Of a DNA stretch of 64,000 nucleotides, positions 1-7,887 are shown piece after piece (position 1 is the stretch's first letter; every line of letters begins with the position of its first letter). The position numbers and the translations under genes were made by a program. Where the stretch lies: the NCBI RefSeq assembly GCF_005780165.1, contig NZ_VAUV01000001.1:372001-436000 (forward strand). Reading direction: 5' to 3'. The notes beneath the pieces are model-generated. The model ran no database searches. It was not told where the DNA came from and saw nothing but the letters and a program-made list of their open reading frames with translations. The DNA comes from Phragmitibacter flavus (GTDB lineage Bacteria; Verrucomicrobiota; Verrucomicrobiia; Verrucomicrobiales; Verrucomicrobiaceae).

Positions 1-1
1 G

Positions 2-3000
2 GTGGCGCCATCGGCGAGACTGCATTTGCATGATGTGGCGGGGACAACAGGAGTGGCGGGTCGGGCGATCATTTTGAAGGAATTGGCATTGAAGCCAGGG
101 GTGAGGGTGGAGACGCTGGTGGCGGATCTGAAGGAGCTGGCATCGGGGCGTCTGCCTCTGGTGTTGGATATTCAGTCGGGTGAGGGAAGGTTGGCAGCTT
201 CGGGAAGTTTGACGGGATTGGGCACGAAGTTTGGACTCGATATCGCGTTGGCGCTGCGGGGAATCAGTGAGCTGGATGTGGCGGCGTGGACGCCGATGCC
301 GAAGAATCAGCACTGGCGGGTGGAGCATGGGGCGCTGGAGGTGCGCGGTTTTCCCGCAGAGCCTCAGTCTTTGGATTTCAAGCTGGCGTTGGAAGGACAA
401 GCAATGCAGTTCGGGGGGCAGAAGATCGAGCAGGTGTTGCTGAAGGCGGATTCGCAGGAGGGGGCTTTGAAGATTGAAGATCTGCTGGTGTCGATGATGG
501 GGAATCTGGCTGGGGTGGATGGATCGGCTGAGTTTCCGGCGAAATGGACGCAGATGAAACAGACCCTGGCGGATTTGAACTGGCGAATTTCTGCGCCGGA
601 TCTGGCGAGTTTCCGGCCGGGGTCGGGCATCGGTGGGAGCGCGGTGGGCGAGGGGACAGTGATATGGAAAGAAGGTCGGCTTGGGGGGGCGGATGGAGTT
701 TTGCAGGTGAGTCCGTTGATGTTGCCGGGAGTGCCGGCGTCATCGTTGCGGGCGGAGGTGAGCACCAATGGTGAGCTCCTGACGTTGAGGAGCTTGCGAC
801 TGTGGTGGGATGCGCAGCATGAGATCGTGGCACAAGGGACCATGCAACTCGCGGGTGAGCAGAAGGTGGAGTTGAGTTGGAAAGCGGCACTGCCGGAGGC
901 ACAGCGATTTTTGCCGGAAGCGACCCGGGAGAAGTTGGGCGGACCGTTGACTGCCGGGGTGAATCTGGCAGGGAAGGCGGCATTTGCGCTGCCGCAGATC
1001 AAGGCGCGTGACTGGTCGGGATTGGTGGCGGAAGCGGATTTGAAGGTGGACGACGTGCAGTGGAAAGAGGGGATGGCGCAGGGATTGGTGTTGCAGGCGA
1101 CTTGCGAGGAGGGACGCCTGAACGTGACGCAGTTGCGGCTCGATATGGACGGGAAGAATGCGCTGTCGATTCAGGGCGGGGCGGCGCTGGACATGAAGGG
1201 GCCTTTTGATGTGGTGGTGAAGGGCGAATTGCCGGAGTTGGCGTTGTTGGGTCCGTGGCTCGCGATGGGGAAAGTGCCGATGGTGAAGTCGGGTTCACTG
1301 ATGGTGGACTGGAAGGCGAGCGGGACGTTGGATCGCAAAGAGCTGGCTGGTGGGGGTCGGGTGCAGTTGAGCGGGGTGCAGATGGAGGGTCGCGAAGAAG
1401 TGCTGGCGTTGGATCTGGAGGGGAGTCATGCGGGGATGAATGCGGAGTTGACCAAGCTGGAGGCGAGCGCGGGACCGTGGCGGGCGAGCGGATCGGCGAA
1501 GCTTTCGCCGGAGATGCTGAGCATTCCGGGGCTGAGTTTGTTTTCGGGGGAGTTGCGGTTGTTGCAGGTGACGGCGGAGGTGCCGCTGGTGCTCAATGCG
1601 CAGCCGCGTCCGGCATTGCCACTGGATTTTACGAAGGAAATTCAGGCGGAGGTGGAAATGGACAAGCTGAATGTAGGGGAGTTGATGGATGTGATTGGAA
1701 TGGAAGCGCCGGTGCGGGGTCAGGTAGATGGGAATTTGAAAGTGACAGGCACGGCGGCGAAACCGGTGGCGAAGCTGGACATCGCGTTGACCGGGGTGGA
1801 GGCGGCGGCGTTGGGAGGCAAGCTTGAGCCGGCAGCGTTGACGTTGCAGGCGGCACTGGAGGAGGGCCGCCTGGCGGTGGTGACGGAGGTGGGTCAGCAG
1901 CCCTTGAAGAAGCTGCGGGTGGAGGCGAGGTTGCCGCTGGATGTAGAGACGGTGGCCAAAAATCCGACGTCGCTGATGGAGGCACCTCTGGAGGGAAGCG
2001 TGGTGTTGCCGAGCTCGGATCTGGCGATCGTGCGCAAGTTTGCCCCCATTTTGACGACCTTCGATGGGACGGTGATGGCCGATGTGAAGCTTGGGGGAGT
2101 GGTGCGTCAGCCGAAGTGGGCGGGGCAATTGCGAGTGGATGTGTCGGCGGCGGCAGTGGATGGACTGGCGATGAACATGAAGGACATCAAGGTTCATCTG
2201 GGGTTTGATCAGATGCTGGTGAAGTTGGAAGATGTGTCAGCGGCGGTTGCGGGAGGCGAGATGCGCATGAGCGGTCAGGTGGATCTGACCAAGCCGACGG
2301 ACCCGGCGATGGATTTGCGGCTGGAGGCGAAGGAGGCGTTGTTGATGCGCGATCAGACGATGAGTTTACGCACCGATGGCAACCTGACGTGCATAGGAAG
2401 TTTGAGCAAAGCGACGCTGGCGGGCCGGCTGGAGTTGGTGCGCGGACGGGTGTTCAAGGAGATCGAATTTTTGCCACTGTCGTTGCCGAATCAGCTGCCG
2501 CCGCCGCCACCCGTGGTGACGAGAAGCACGAGGAAATTGGAATTGCCGCCAATGTTGAAGGACTGGATTTTTGATGTGGAGGTGCGCACGCGTGATCCGA
2601 TCCGTCTTTTAGGAAACGTGCTGAATGGAGGCGTGGTGGTGCAAGTGACGGCGAAGGGAACGGGCGCGGCACCGGAGTTGGATGGCCGGGTTTCGCTGCA
2701 GGGGGCGCGGTTGCAGCTGCCGTTCAGCCGCCTGACCATCACCCGCGGCGAGGTGGTGTTCAACAAGGACAATCCGTTTGATCCGCAATTGGATTTGCAA
2801 GGCGATTCGTTCGTGAACAATTACCAGGTGACGTTGTTTGCGTATGGTTCGGCGCTGGCTCCGAAGGTGCGGTTCACGTCGAGTCCACCATTGTCCGAGG
2901 GGGCGATTGCCACGTTGCTGGCGACGGGGGCGACGGAAGGGGATCTGCGGTCTTCGGAAGGTGTGGCGGCCAATCGCGCGGCGTTCTTGCTGATCAGCCA

Positions 3001-3214
3001 GACGTATCGCAAGCTGTTTCGCAAAGGGGCACCGCGTCGTTATGACGAGGAACCGCCAAAACTGAGTTTCAATTTTTCACCGCTGAGCACGGGTGGTTCG
3101 CAGCGCAATGTGTCGGCGACTTATGAGTTGTCGCCAATGTTTCAGGCGGTCGGAACCATTTCCGAGAGCGGGAGTTTCCGCGGGCTGTTGTATTACTTGG
3201 TGCGTTTCCGATGA
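2..3214 (+). CDS. tamB: TamB-like translocation/assembly module protein, 5' partial
   Basis: The reading frame is open from the first bases, so the true start and the N-terminal membrane anchor lie upstream of the window; the GTG at position 2 is only the first possible start visible. About 1070 residues remain. Most of the protein is a repetitive, Gly/Leu/Val-rich beta-strand sequence typical of the AsmA/TamB bridge-like proteins. The last 350 residues look like the TamB (DUF490) C-terminal domain, with phrases such as GRVSLQGARLQLPFSRLTI and a C-terminus rich in beta-strand. Family members span the periplasm and support outer-membrane protein insertion or lipid transport. The stop overlaps the next gene (Omp85 family) by 4 nt, the usual tamB-tamA pairing, so translational coupling is likely. 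Family assignment is secure from domain and context; exact role is inferred. Confidence 0.85.
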   Translation: MAPSARLHLHDVAGTTGVAGRAIILKELALKPGVRVETLVADLKELASGRLPLVLDIQSGEGRLAASGSLTGLGTKFGLDIALALRGISELDVAAWTPMPKNQHWRVEHGALEVRGFPAEPQSLDFKLALEGQAMQFGGQKIEQVLLKADSQEGALKIEDLLVSMMGNLAGVDGSAEFPAKWTQMKQTLADLNWRISAPDLASFRPGSGIGGSAVGEGTVIWKEGRLGGADGVLQVSPLMLPGVPASSLRAEVSTNGELLTLRSLRLWWDAQHEIVAQGTMQLAGEQKVELSWKAALPEAQRFLPEATREKLGGPLTAGVNLAGKAAFALPQIKARDWSGLVAEADLKVDDVQWKEGMAQGLVLQATCEEGRLNVTQLRLDMDGKNALSIQGGAALDMKGPFDVVVKGELPELALLGPWLAMGKVPMVKSGSLMVDWKASGTLDRKELAGGGRVQLSGVQMEGREEVLALDLEGSHAGMNAELTKLEASAGPWRASGSAKLSPEMLSIPGLSLFSGELRLLQVTAEVPLVLNAQPRPALPLDFTKEIQAEVEMDKLNVGELMDVIGMEAPVRGQVDGNLKVTGTAAKPVAKLDIALTGVEAAALGGKLEPAALTLQAALEEGRLAVVTEVGQQPLKKLRVEARLPLDVETVAKNPTSLMEAPLEGSVVLPSSDLAIVRKFAPILTTFDGTVMADVKLGGVVRQPKWAGQLRVDVSAAAVDGLAMNMKDIKVHLGFDQMLVKLEDVSAAVAGGEMRMSGQVDLTKPTDPAMDLRLEAKEALLMRDQTMSLRTDGNLTCIGSLSKATLAGRLELVRGRVFKEIEFLPLSLPNQLPPPPPVVTRSTRKLELPPMLKDWIFDVEVRTRDPIRLLGNVLNGGVVVQVTAKGTGAAPELDGRVSLQGARLQLPFSRLTITRGEVVFNKDNPFDPQLDLQGDSFVNNYQVTLFAYGSALAPKVRFTSSPPLSEGAIATLLATGATEGDLRSSEGVAANRAAFLLISQTYRKLFRKGAPRRYDEEPPKLSFNFSPLSTGGSQRNVSATYELSPMFQAVGTISESGSFRGLLYYLVRFR

Positions 3215-5262
3215 AGATAAGAGGACTGTTGTTGTTGGGTTTCTTGACGGGCTGGGCGCTGATGACAGGCGGTCGGGCAGAGGAGGCCTTGCGCATTGAT
3301 CATCGGGGTCTGGTGGTGCAGCTTGATGGGGTGAGCAAGGCGCAGGTGGATGATGTGAAGGCGGTGGTGACGGAACAGATTGCGTTGACGGAGGACCGGG
3401 TCGTGACGCCACCACTGGCGGATGACATGGCGTTTTTTGTGTTGCAACGTTATTTGGAGTTGGGATTTCCTGAGGCGCAGGTGGATTGGTCCATTGAAGG
3501 TGCTGAGATGCGGCTGGCGGTGAGTGAGGGGAAAACTTTCGTGGTGGGCGAGGTCACTTATGACGGGGAATTGACAGTGCCCACGGAGGAGTTGACGCCC
3601 TATTTGTTGCGTCCGACGCATGAGAAGTTGGGCAGAAAAGATGATCATCCTCCCTTTGTTCAGGCGGATGTGGAGTCGGGGGTGGGCTTGGTAAAACGCT
3701 ACTTGCAGGCTCAGGGATATCTGGAGGCGGTGATCGCGGAACCCAAGTTCAACACCGACAAGGAAACCGGCGAAGTGGCGGTGCATCTGACGGTGACTCA
3801 GGGACAGCGGTTCGTGGTGGGAGCGACGCGGATTCAAGGAGGCTTGCCGAAGCATGCCGAGCGGGAGCGGGAGATCATTGAGGGCCTGGCCGGGCAGCCG
3901 TTCAGCGAGGTGAAGGTGGAGTCGGCCCGGGCGTCCATCTCTGACGTGTATTCGCAGATCGGGCATTTTGGGGTGGTCGTCACGGCGGAGGCAGAGGTGG
4001 CGAAGGCATCGAAGGGGACGGTGCCGGTGAGTTTTCTGGTGGTTCCTGGACCCGTTTTCAGAGTGGCGGAAGTGCAGGTTTCCCCCGATTTTTCCAAAGG
4101 GGCGCAGCGCCTGATCAATGCGAGTTATCGTCGCGCTTTGGGCAGGGTGTATGCGCCGACGGACATGGAGTTGCTGCATCGGCGGCTGTTGGACACAGAA
4201 GTTTTTGGGCGTTTGGAGGTGACCCCGGAGCAGTTGGGACACGATTCGGTGCGGCTCGTTCTGACGGGAGATGAAGCGAAGCGGATCACTTTGTCTGCTT
4301 ATGCGGGTTATGAGACGTTTTTGGGTCCGGTGGCGGGGGTGGAAGCGAGACACGTGAACATTTTTGACTGGGGTGACACCTTGCGGATCAAGGCGGAGGG
4401 AACGGGGCGTGGCTTTAACGGGGGTCTGCTCTGGCTGGACCCGGCAATTCTCAATTCGGCCAACACATTGGAAGCGGAACTGGAGGCGCAGACGTTCACG
4501 ATTTTTGATTATGACCGGCGCACCTTGAGCTTGAGGACGGCGTTGGGACGGCAGTGGAACAAACAGTTGAGCTCAAGTCTTTTCGCGGAGTATTCGGTGA
4601 ACAATGTGGAGTCAGATATCCCTGAAGATTTGCCGCTGCTGGGCGAACTGGACTACCGGGTGTTCAACGTGGGGACGACCTTGGTGGCGGATTTTCGCGA
4701 CAGCGCGGTGCTGCCGACACGGGGCTGGATGAGCAGTTTTACGGTGGAGGCCGGACTGGATACCTTCGGTGGCGAAGTGAGCTATTTGCGCAGCGATCTG
4801 CTGTTTTCGGTTTACCAGCCGATCAGCAAAAAAATTCGCATGGCGGCTCATGCCCGAACAACGGCCATGCAGAGTGACAACGGGTTGGACGAACTGCCGA
4901 TCGATCTGCGTTTGTTCAATGGGGGCGCGAACAGCGTGCGTAGTTTTCCGGAGAGGGAGATGGGTGCGAAGTCGGCGGCGGGCACGCCATTGGGGGGAAC
5001 CTTGAGTCAGGTGTTCAACGTGGAGTTGTCTTATGCGGTGGCGGCCAACCTTGAGCTGGCGGTGTTTGCGGATGCCGGAAGTTTAAGCCGCGTGGAGGAC
5101 AACATCTTCACCAGCGGCGGAGAGTTTAGTTATGCAGTGGGTGCGGGAGTTCGCTATAAACTGCCGATCGGTCCGCTGCGGGTGGACTATGGGTTCAATC
5201 CGGATCGCAAGGAGGGAGATCCGATGGGGGCCTTGCACATCACTTTCGGATTCCCTTTTTAG
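3211..5262 (+). CDS. tamA: TamA/BamA-family outer membrane protein (Omp85)
   Basis: 683 residues. A signal peptide (hydrophobic stretch 5-18, likely cleavage near residue 24 after GGRA) is followed by POTRA-like repeats over roughly residues 25-340 and a 16-strand-type barrel to the C-terminus. The barrel region has the Omp85 features PTRGW (around residue 502, before the last strands) and a final aromatic residue in ITFGFPF. Family members insert or translocate proteins at the outer membrane, with POTRA domains in the periplasm. The ATG overlaps the tamB stop (ATGA), which fits a TamA role better than the essential BamA, which normally sits near skp, lpxD or fabZ; none of those are here. Whether this is TamA proper or another Omp85 paralogue cannot be settled from one window. 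Confidence 0.85.
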   Translation: MKIRGLLLLGFLTGWALMTGGRAEEALRIDHRGLVVQLDGVSKAQVDDVKAVVTEQIALTEDRVVTPPLADDMAFFVLQRYLELGFPEAQVDWSIEGAEMRLAVSEGKTFVVGEVTYDGELTVPTEELTPYLLRPTHEKLGRKDDHPPFVQADVESGVGLVKRYLQAQGYLEAVIAEPKFNTDKETGEVAVHLTVTQGQRFVVGATRIQGGLPKHAEREREIIEGLAGQPFSEVKVESARASISDVYSQIGHFGVVVTAEAEVAKASKGTVPVSFLVVPGPVFRVAEVQVSPDFSKGAQRLINASYRRALGRVYAPTDMELLHRRLLDTEVFGRLEVTPEQLGHDSVRLVLTGDEAKRITLSAYAGYETFLGPVAGVEARHVNIFDWGDTLRIKAEGTGRGFNGGLLWLDPAILNSANTLEAELEAQTFTIFDYDRRTLSLRTALGRQWNKQLSSSLFAEYSVNNVESDIPEDLPLLGELDYRVFNVGTTLVADFRDSAVLPTRGWMSSFTVEAGLDTFGGEVSYLRSDLLFSVYQPISKKIRMAAHARTTAMQSDNGLDELPIDLRLFNGGANSVRSFPEREMGAKSAAGTPLGGTLSQVFNVELSYAVAANLELAVFADAGSLSRVEDNIFTSGGEFSYAVGAGVRYKLPIGPLRVDYGFNPDRKEGDPMGALHITFGFPF

Positions 5263-5852
5263 ATGGGCTGGGACGGGTTGATGTGTTGGACGGCGCGGTG
5301 TCGGGGACAGGAGACGAGGTGATCATTGACCATGCCCACTGCTTGCATGAACGCGTAGCAAATGGTGGTGCCGACGAATTTGAAACCGCGTTTTTTGAGG
5401 TCGGCACTCATCGCATCGCTTTCCGCCGTGGAGGTGGGAACTTGGCTGAGTTCGGTCCATGCATTTTGAACGGTTTGGCCACCGACAAAGTGCCAGAGAT
5501 AAGTGCTGAAGCTGCCAAGTTCACTTTGCAGATTTAGATAAGCCTGGGCATTGGTGACCGCAGCAGCAATTTTGAGCCGGTTGCGGACGATGCCGGGATC
5601 AGCGAGAAGGGCTTGTATTTTTTGGGGACCGTATCGGGCCATCTTGGAGGGGTCGAATTCATCAAAAGCCCTGCGATAACCTTCCCGCTTGTTGAGGATG
5701 GTCAGCCAGCTCAGCCCGGCCTGGGCACCATCAAGGATCAGTTTTTCGAACAGGTCGCGATCGTCATAGACAGGAACGCCCCATTCCTCGTCATGGTAGC
5801 GATGGTAGATCTCGGTGGATTGGGCCCACGGACAGCGGATCAGTTCTGGCAT
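5259..5852 (-). CDS. tag: DNA-3-methyladenine glycosylase I
   Basis: About 197 residues from the ATG at 5852; an upstream in-frame ATG at 5864 would add four residues (MQGR), but the family normally begins MxxxRCxW, so 5852 is preferred. The enzyme excises 3-methyladenine from alkylated DNA in base-excision repair. The zinc-binding set of E. coli Tag (Cys4, His17, His175, Cys179) is matched: a Cys in RCPW, a His 13 residues later in RYHDEEWG, and H-x3-C near the C-terminus in NDHLVSC. The motifs AGLSWLTIL and NRLKI are typical. The stop overlaps the tamA stop by 4 nt in convergent orientation, so no terminator hairpin separates them. Confidence 0.93.
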   Translation of the reverse strand: MPELIRCPWAQSTEIYHRYHDEEWGVPVYDDRDLFEKLILDGAQAGLSWLTILNKREGYRRAFDEFDPSKMARYGPQKIQALLADPGIVRNRLKIAAAVTNAQAYLNLQSELGSFSTYLWHFVGGQTVQNAWTELSQVPTSTAESDAMSADLKKRGFKFVGTTICYAFMQAVGMVNDHLVSCPRHRAVQHINPSQPI

Positions 5853-5864
5853 ACGACCCTGCAT

Positions 5865-6462
5865 CCTATCCGCAAACAGACACGCACGCCAGCGGATCTG
5901 GCGTGCGTGATCGGGTGTTGGGGATTTGGCGGGGATTTCGGGGGTTGGGTGGCTGCTTGGGTTATGGGTTATGGTTTTCGGGGGTCCTGAGGGGGAAATT
6001 GGATGATTCGCGAGTGGCAGTCAGCACGATCAAGTTCCTTGCACAAATCACAGGAACGACACGCTGGGCGGGGGTTCGTCCGCCGCTGGATGCAAGGAGA
6101 GAATGCCGATCTGGGGGAAATTCATAATCCCCATCTATTGCAAGACCCATGCCTATTAGCGAAAACTGCATAACCGATTGATACTGAACAACTGCGCTAA
6201 TCGGAGTCGTGACTCCGCAGCATTGAATTCGTGCAGTTTGCAATGATTGGGCGCTATCGCATTGCACTTTGCACGAATGGCCATCTTGACGCACGCAATT
6301 TGCACGATTTTTGCGATTTGGCAGATCGAAAGCACTTATCGCTGTGGCCTTGGTGCAATTCTCCAGTTTGGACAAGGCGATTGGAGGGCCCATTCAAGAT
6401 AATAAAAATAATGGTTGCTACTGTACCAGCCTTACTGTTACGGTAAACACACCAAGCGAACT
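5865..6462. other. Intergenic region with hairpins and TTTGCACGA repeats
   Basis: Roughly 600 bases without a convincing gene; short ORFs here lack any recognisable protein character. It contains a perfect 7-bp hairpin at 6202-6217 (CGGAGTC, loop GT, GACTCCG), a long imperfect inverted repeat (left arm 6228-6245, right arm 6260-6277, 15 of 18 positions pairing), and further copies of TTTGCACGA at 6268-6276 and 6299-6307. The 3' end carries the putative operator of the following gntR gene. It could hold a promoter array or a small RNA, but I cannot show either from sequence alone. Confidence 0.4.
6419..6446 (+). promoter_or_regulatory. Putative GntR (YtrA-type) operator
   Basis: TACTGTAC at 6419-6426 is followed by TTACTGTTACGGTAA at 6432-6446, an imperfect palindrome (12 of 15 positions symmetric). 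It lies 16 nt before the gntR ATG, where a bound repressor would block transcription or ribosome access. YtrA-type regulators generally autorepress their ABC operon, so this is the natural candidate site. Confidence 0.5.
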
Positions 6463-6870
6463 ATGCTGCCTTTCACCCTCCAGCTTCAAGAAGGAATTCC
6501 GGTCTCCGACCAGATCCTTCAAGCCGTGCGCAAGGCGATGCTCACCGGCCAACTCTGTGCCGGTGACGAGTTTCCCTCCGTCCGCGCCCTCAGTCAGGAA
6601 CTGCGCATCAGCCCCACCACTGCCCACAAGGTCGTGCTCGCTCTGAAAGACAGCGGCCTGCTCGCCTCCCGACCTGGCATCGGCATGGTCGTCACCGCCC
6701 CGGTCGAACCATCGCTCTCCGACAAACTCGCGCAGCTTGCTCCGACCTGTGAGCGCCTTCTCTCTGAAGCGGCCGAGCTCGGCCTCAGCTTCGACGACGT
6801 CCTCGCCGCCCTGCGCGACACCCGCACCCCCGCCCGTGAACTTCTCGACGCCAAAAAATCTCAACCTTGA
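6463..6870 (+). CDS. GntR-family (YtrA subfamily) transcriptional regulator
   Basis: 135 residues, starting MLPFTLQL; an in-frame ATG at 6415 exists but would run through the palindromic operator. Residues about 10-75 are a GntR winged helix-turn-helix, with the typical VSDQILQAVRKAML, FPSVRALSQELRISPTTAHKV and a wing ending SRPGIGMVV. The C-terminal part is only about 50 residues and helical, as in YtrA proteins, which lack the large effector domain of other GntR classes. Family members repress adjacent ABC transporter operons. The next gene is an ABC ATPase starting 10 nt after this stop, followed by two membrane proteins, so autoregulation of a four-gene operon is likely. Confidence 0.9.
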   Translation: MLPFTLQLQEGIPVSDQILQAVRKAMLTGQLCAGDEFPSVRALSQELRISPTTAHKVVLALKDSGLLASRPGIGMVVTAPVEPSLSDKLAQLAPTCERLLSEAAELGLSFDDVLAALRDTRTPARELLDAKKSQP

Positions 6871-6880
6871 AATCTTCACC

Positions 6881-7795
6881 ATGAGCTTCCTCATCGAACT
6901 CGCCGACCTCCACAAACGCTTCCGCAAAACCGAAGCCGTTTCCGGCCTCAGCCTGCAAGTCCCCGAAGGCCAGGTCACCGCCCTGCTCGGACCCAACGGT
7001 GCCGGCAAGACCACCACCTTGAAGTGCCTGCTCAATCTGCACCGACCCGACTCCGGTTCAGCCACCGTGCTCGGTTGCGACTCGAAAAAGCTCGGCCCCG
7101 CCCAGTTCACCCAACTCGGATACGTCTCCGAAAGCATGGAACTCCCTCTGTGGATGACCGTCGACCAATTCCTCGCCTACTGCCGCCCTCTCTACCCTCA
7201 ATGGGACCGTGAGTTCGAAGCCAAACTCCTCACCCAGTTCGACCTTCCTCTAAGGACCAAACTTCGCGACCTGTCCCGCGGCATGCGCATGAAAGCCGCC
7301 CTGCTCAGCAGCCTTGCCTACCGACCCAAACTCGTCATCCTCGACGAACCCTTTAGCGGGCTTGATCCACTGGTCCGGGACGAATTTATCCGCGGCCTCC
7401 TCGAACTTACCGAGCAGGAAGGCTGGACCGTTCTCATCTCCTCCCACGACATCGAAGAAGTCCAGCGCCTCGCCGACCGCATCGCCATCATCAACCGCGG
7501 AAAACTCGCCCTCGATGAAACCAACGACAGCCTCCAATCGCGCTTTCGTGCCGTCGAAATCCACCTCACAGACACCACCAAACCTCCTGCACAACTTCCG
7601 ACCACCTGGCTTCATCCCGAACAAGCCGCCCGCACCCTGCGCTTCGTCGAAAGCCAGTTCATCGACGAACCCACCCTCGCCCGTCAAATCCAATCCCACC
7701 TATCCACCGCCCTCACTCACCAAACTACCCCCATGACCCTGCGCGAAATTTTCATCGCTCTGGCGAGAGCTTATCGGCTTCAAGATACAAGATAA
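6881..7795 (+). CDS. ABC transporter ATP-binding protein
   Basis: 304 residues from the ATG at 6881. Walker A is GPNGAGKTT (residues 37-45), the signature is LSRGM (131-135, deviating from LSGGQ but common in this subfamily), Walker B is LVILDE (151-156) and the H-loop His is residue 189 in SSHD. It resembles the single-domain ATPases of the CcmA/YtrB type that energise ABC-2 exporters. It follows the GntR gene by 10 nt and precedes two large membrane proteins, its probable partners. The C-terminal residues RLQDTR and the TAA stop lie in an intergenic repeat (AAGATACAAGA type), so the original C-terminus may have been replaced. Substrate unknown. Confidence 0.92.
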   Translation: MSFLIELADLHKRFRKTEAVSGLSLQVPEGQVTALLGPNGAGKTTTLKCLLNLHRPDSGSATVLGCDSKKLGPAQFTQLGYVSESMELPLWMTVDQFLAYCRPLYPQWDREFEAKLLTQFDLPLRTKLRDLSRGMRMKAALLSSLAYRPKLVILDEPFSGLDPLVRDEFIRGLLELTEQEGWTVLISSHDIEEVQRLADRIAIINRGKLALDETNDSLQSRFRAVEIHLTDTTKPPAQLPTTWLHPEQAARTLRFVESQFIDEPTLARQIQSHLSTALTHQTTPMTLREIFIALARAYRLQDTR

Positions 7796-7887
7796 GAAGA
7801 TTCAAGATACACGACACAAGATCAGACCCCTGACATCTTCTACCCTCTGACGCTGATCAACCATCAACTTTCAACCATCAACCTTTG
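7775..7887. repeat. Intergenic AAGATACAAGA-type repeat
   Basis: A purine-rich stretch with repeated words AAGATACAAGA, ATTCAAGATAC and ACACAAGATCAG, followed by TCAACTTTCAACCATCAACC words. The same vocabulary occurs in inverted orientation at 63261-63360. It supplies the stop codon of the ABC ATPase gene and runs to the next start codon, leaving no Shine-Dalgarno sequence there. Confidence 0.6.

Noticed and set aside
3193-4353. Minus-strand ORF of 386 codons inside the tamA-like gene
   Set aside because: His/Arg/Leu-rich composition and no motif; the plus strand encodes an Omp85 protein throughout.
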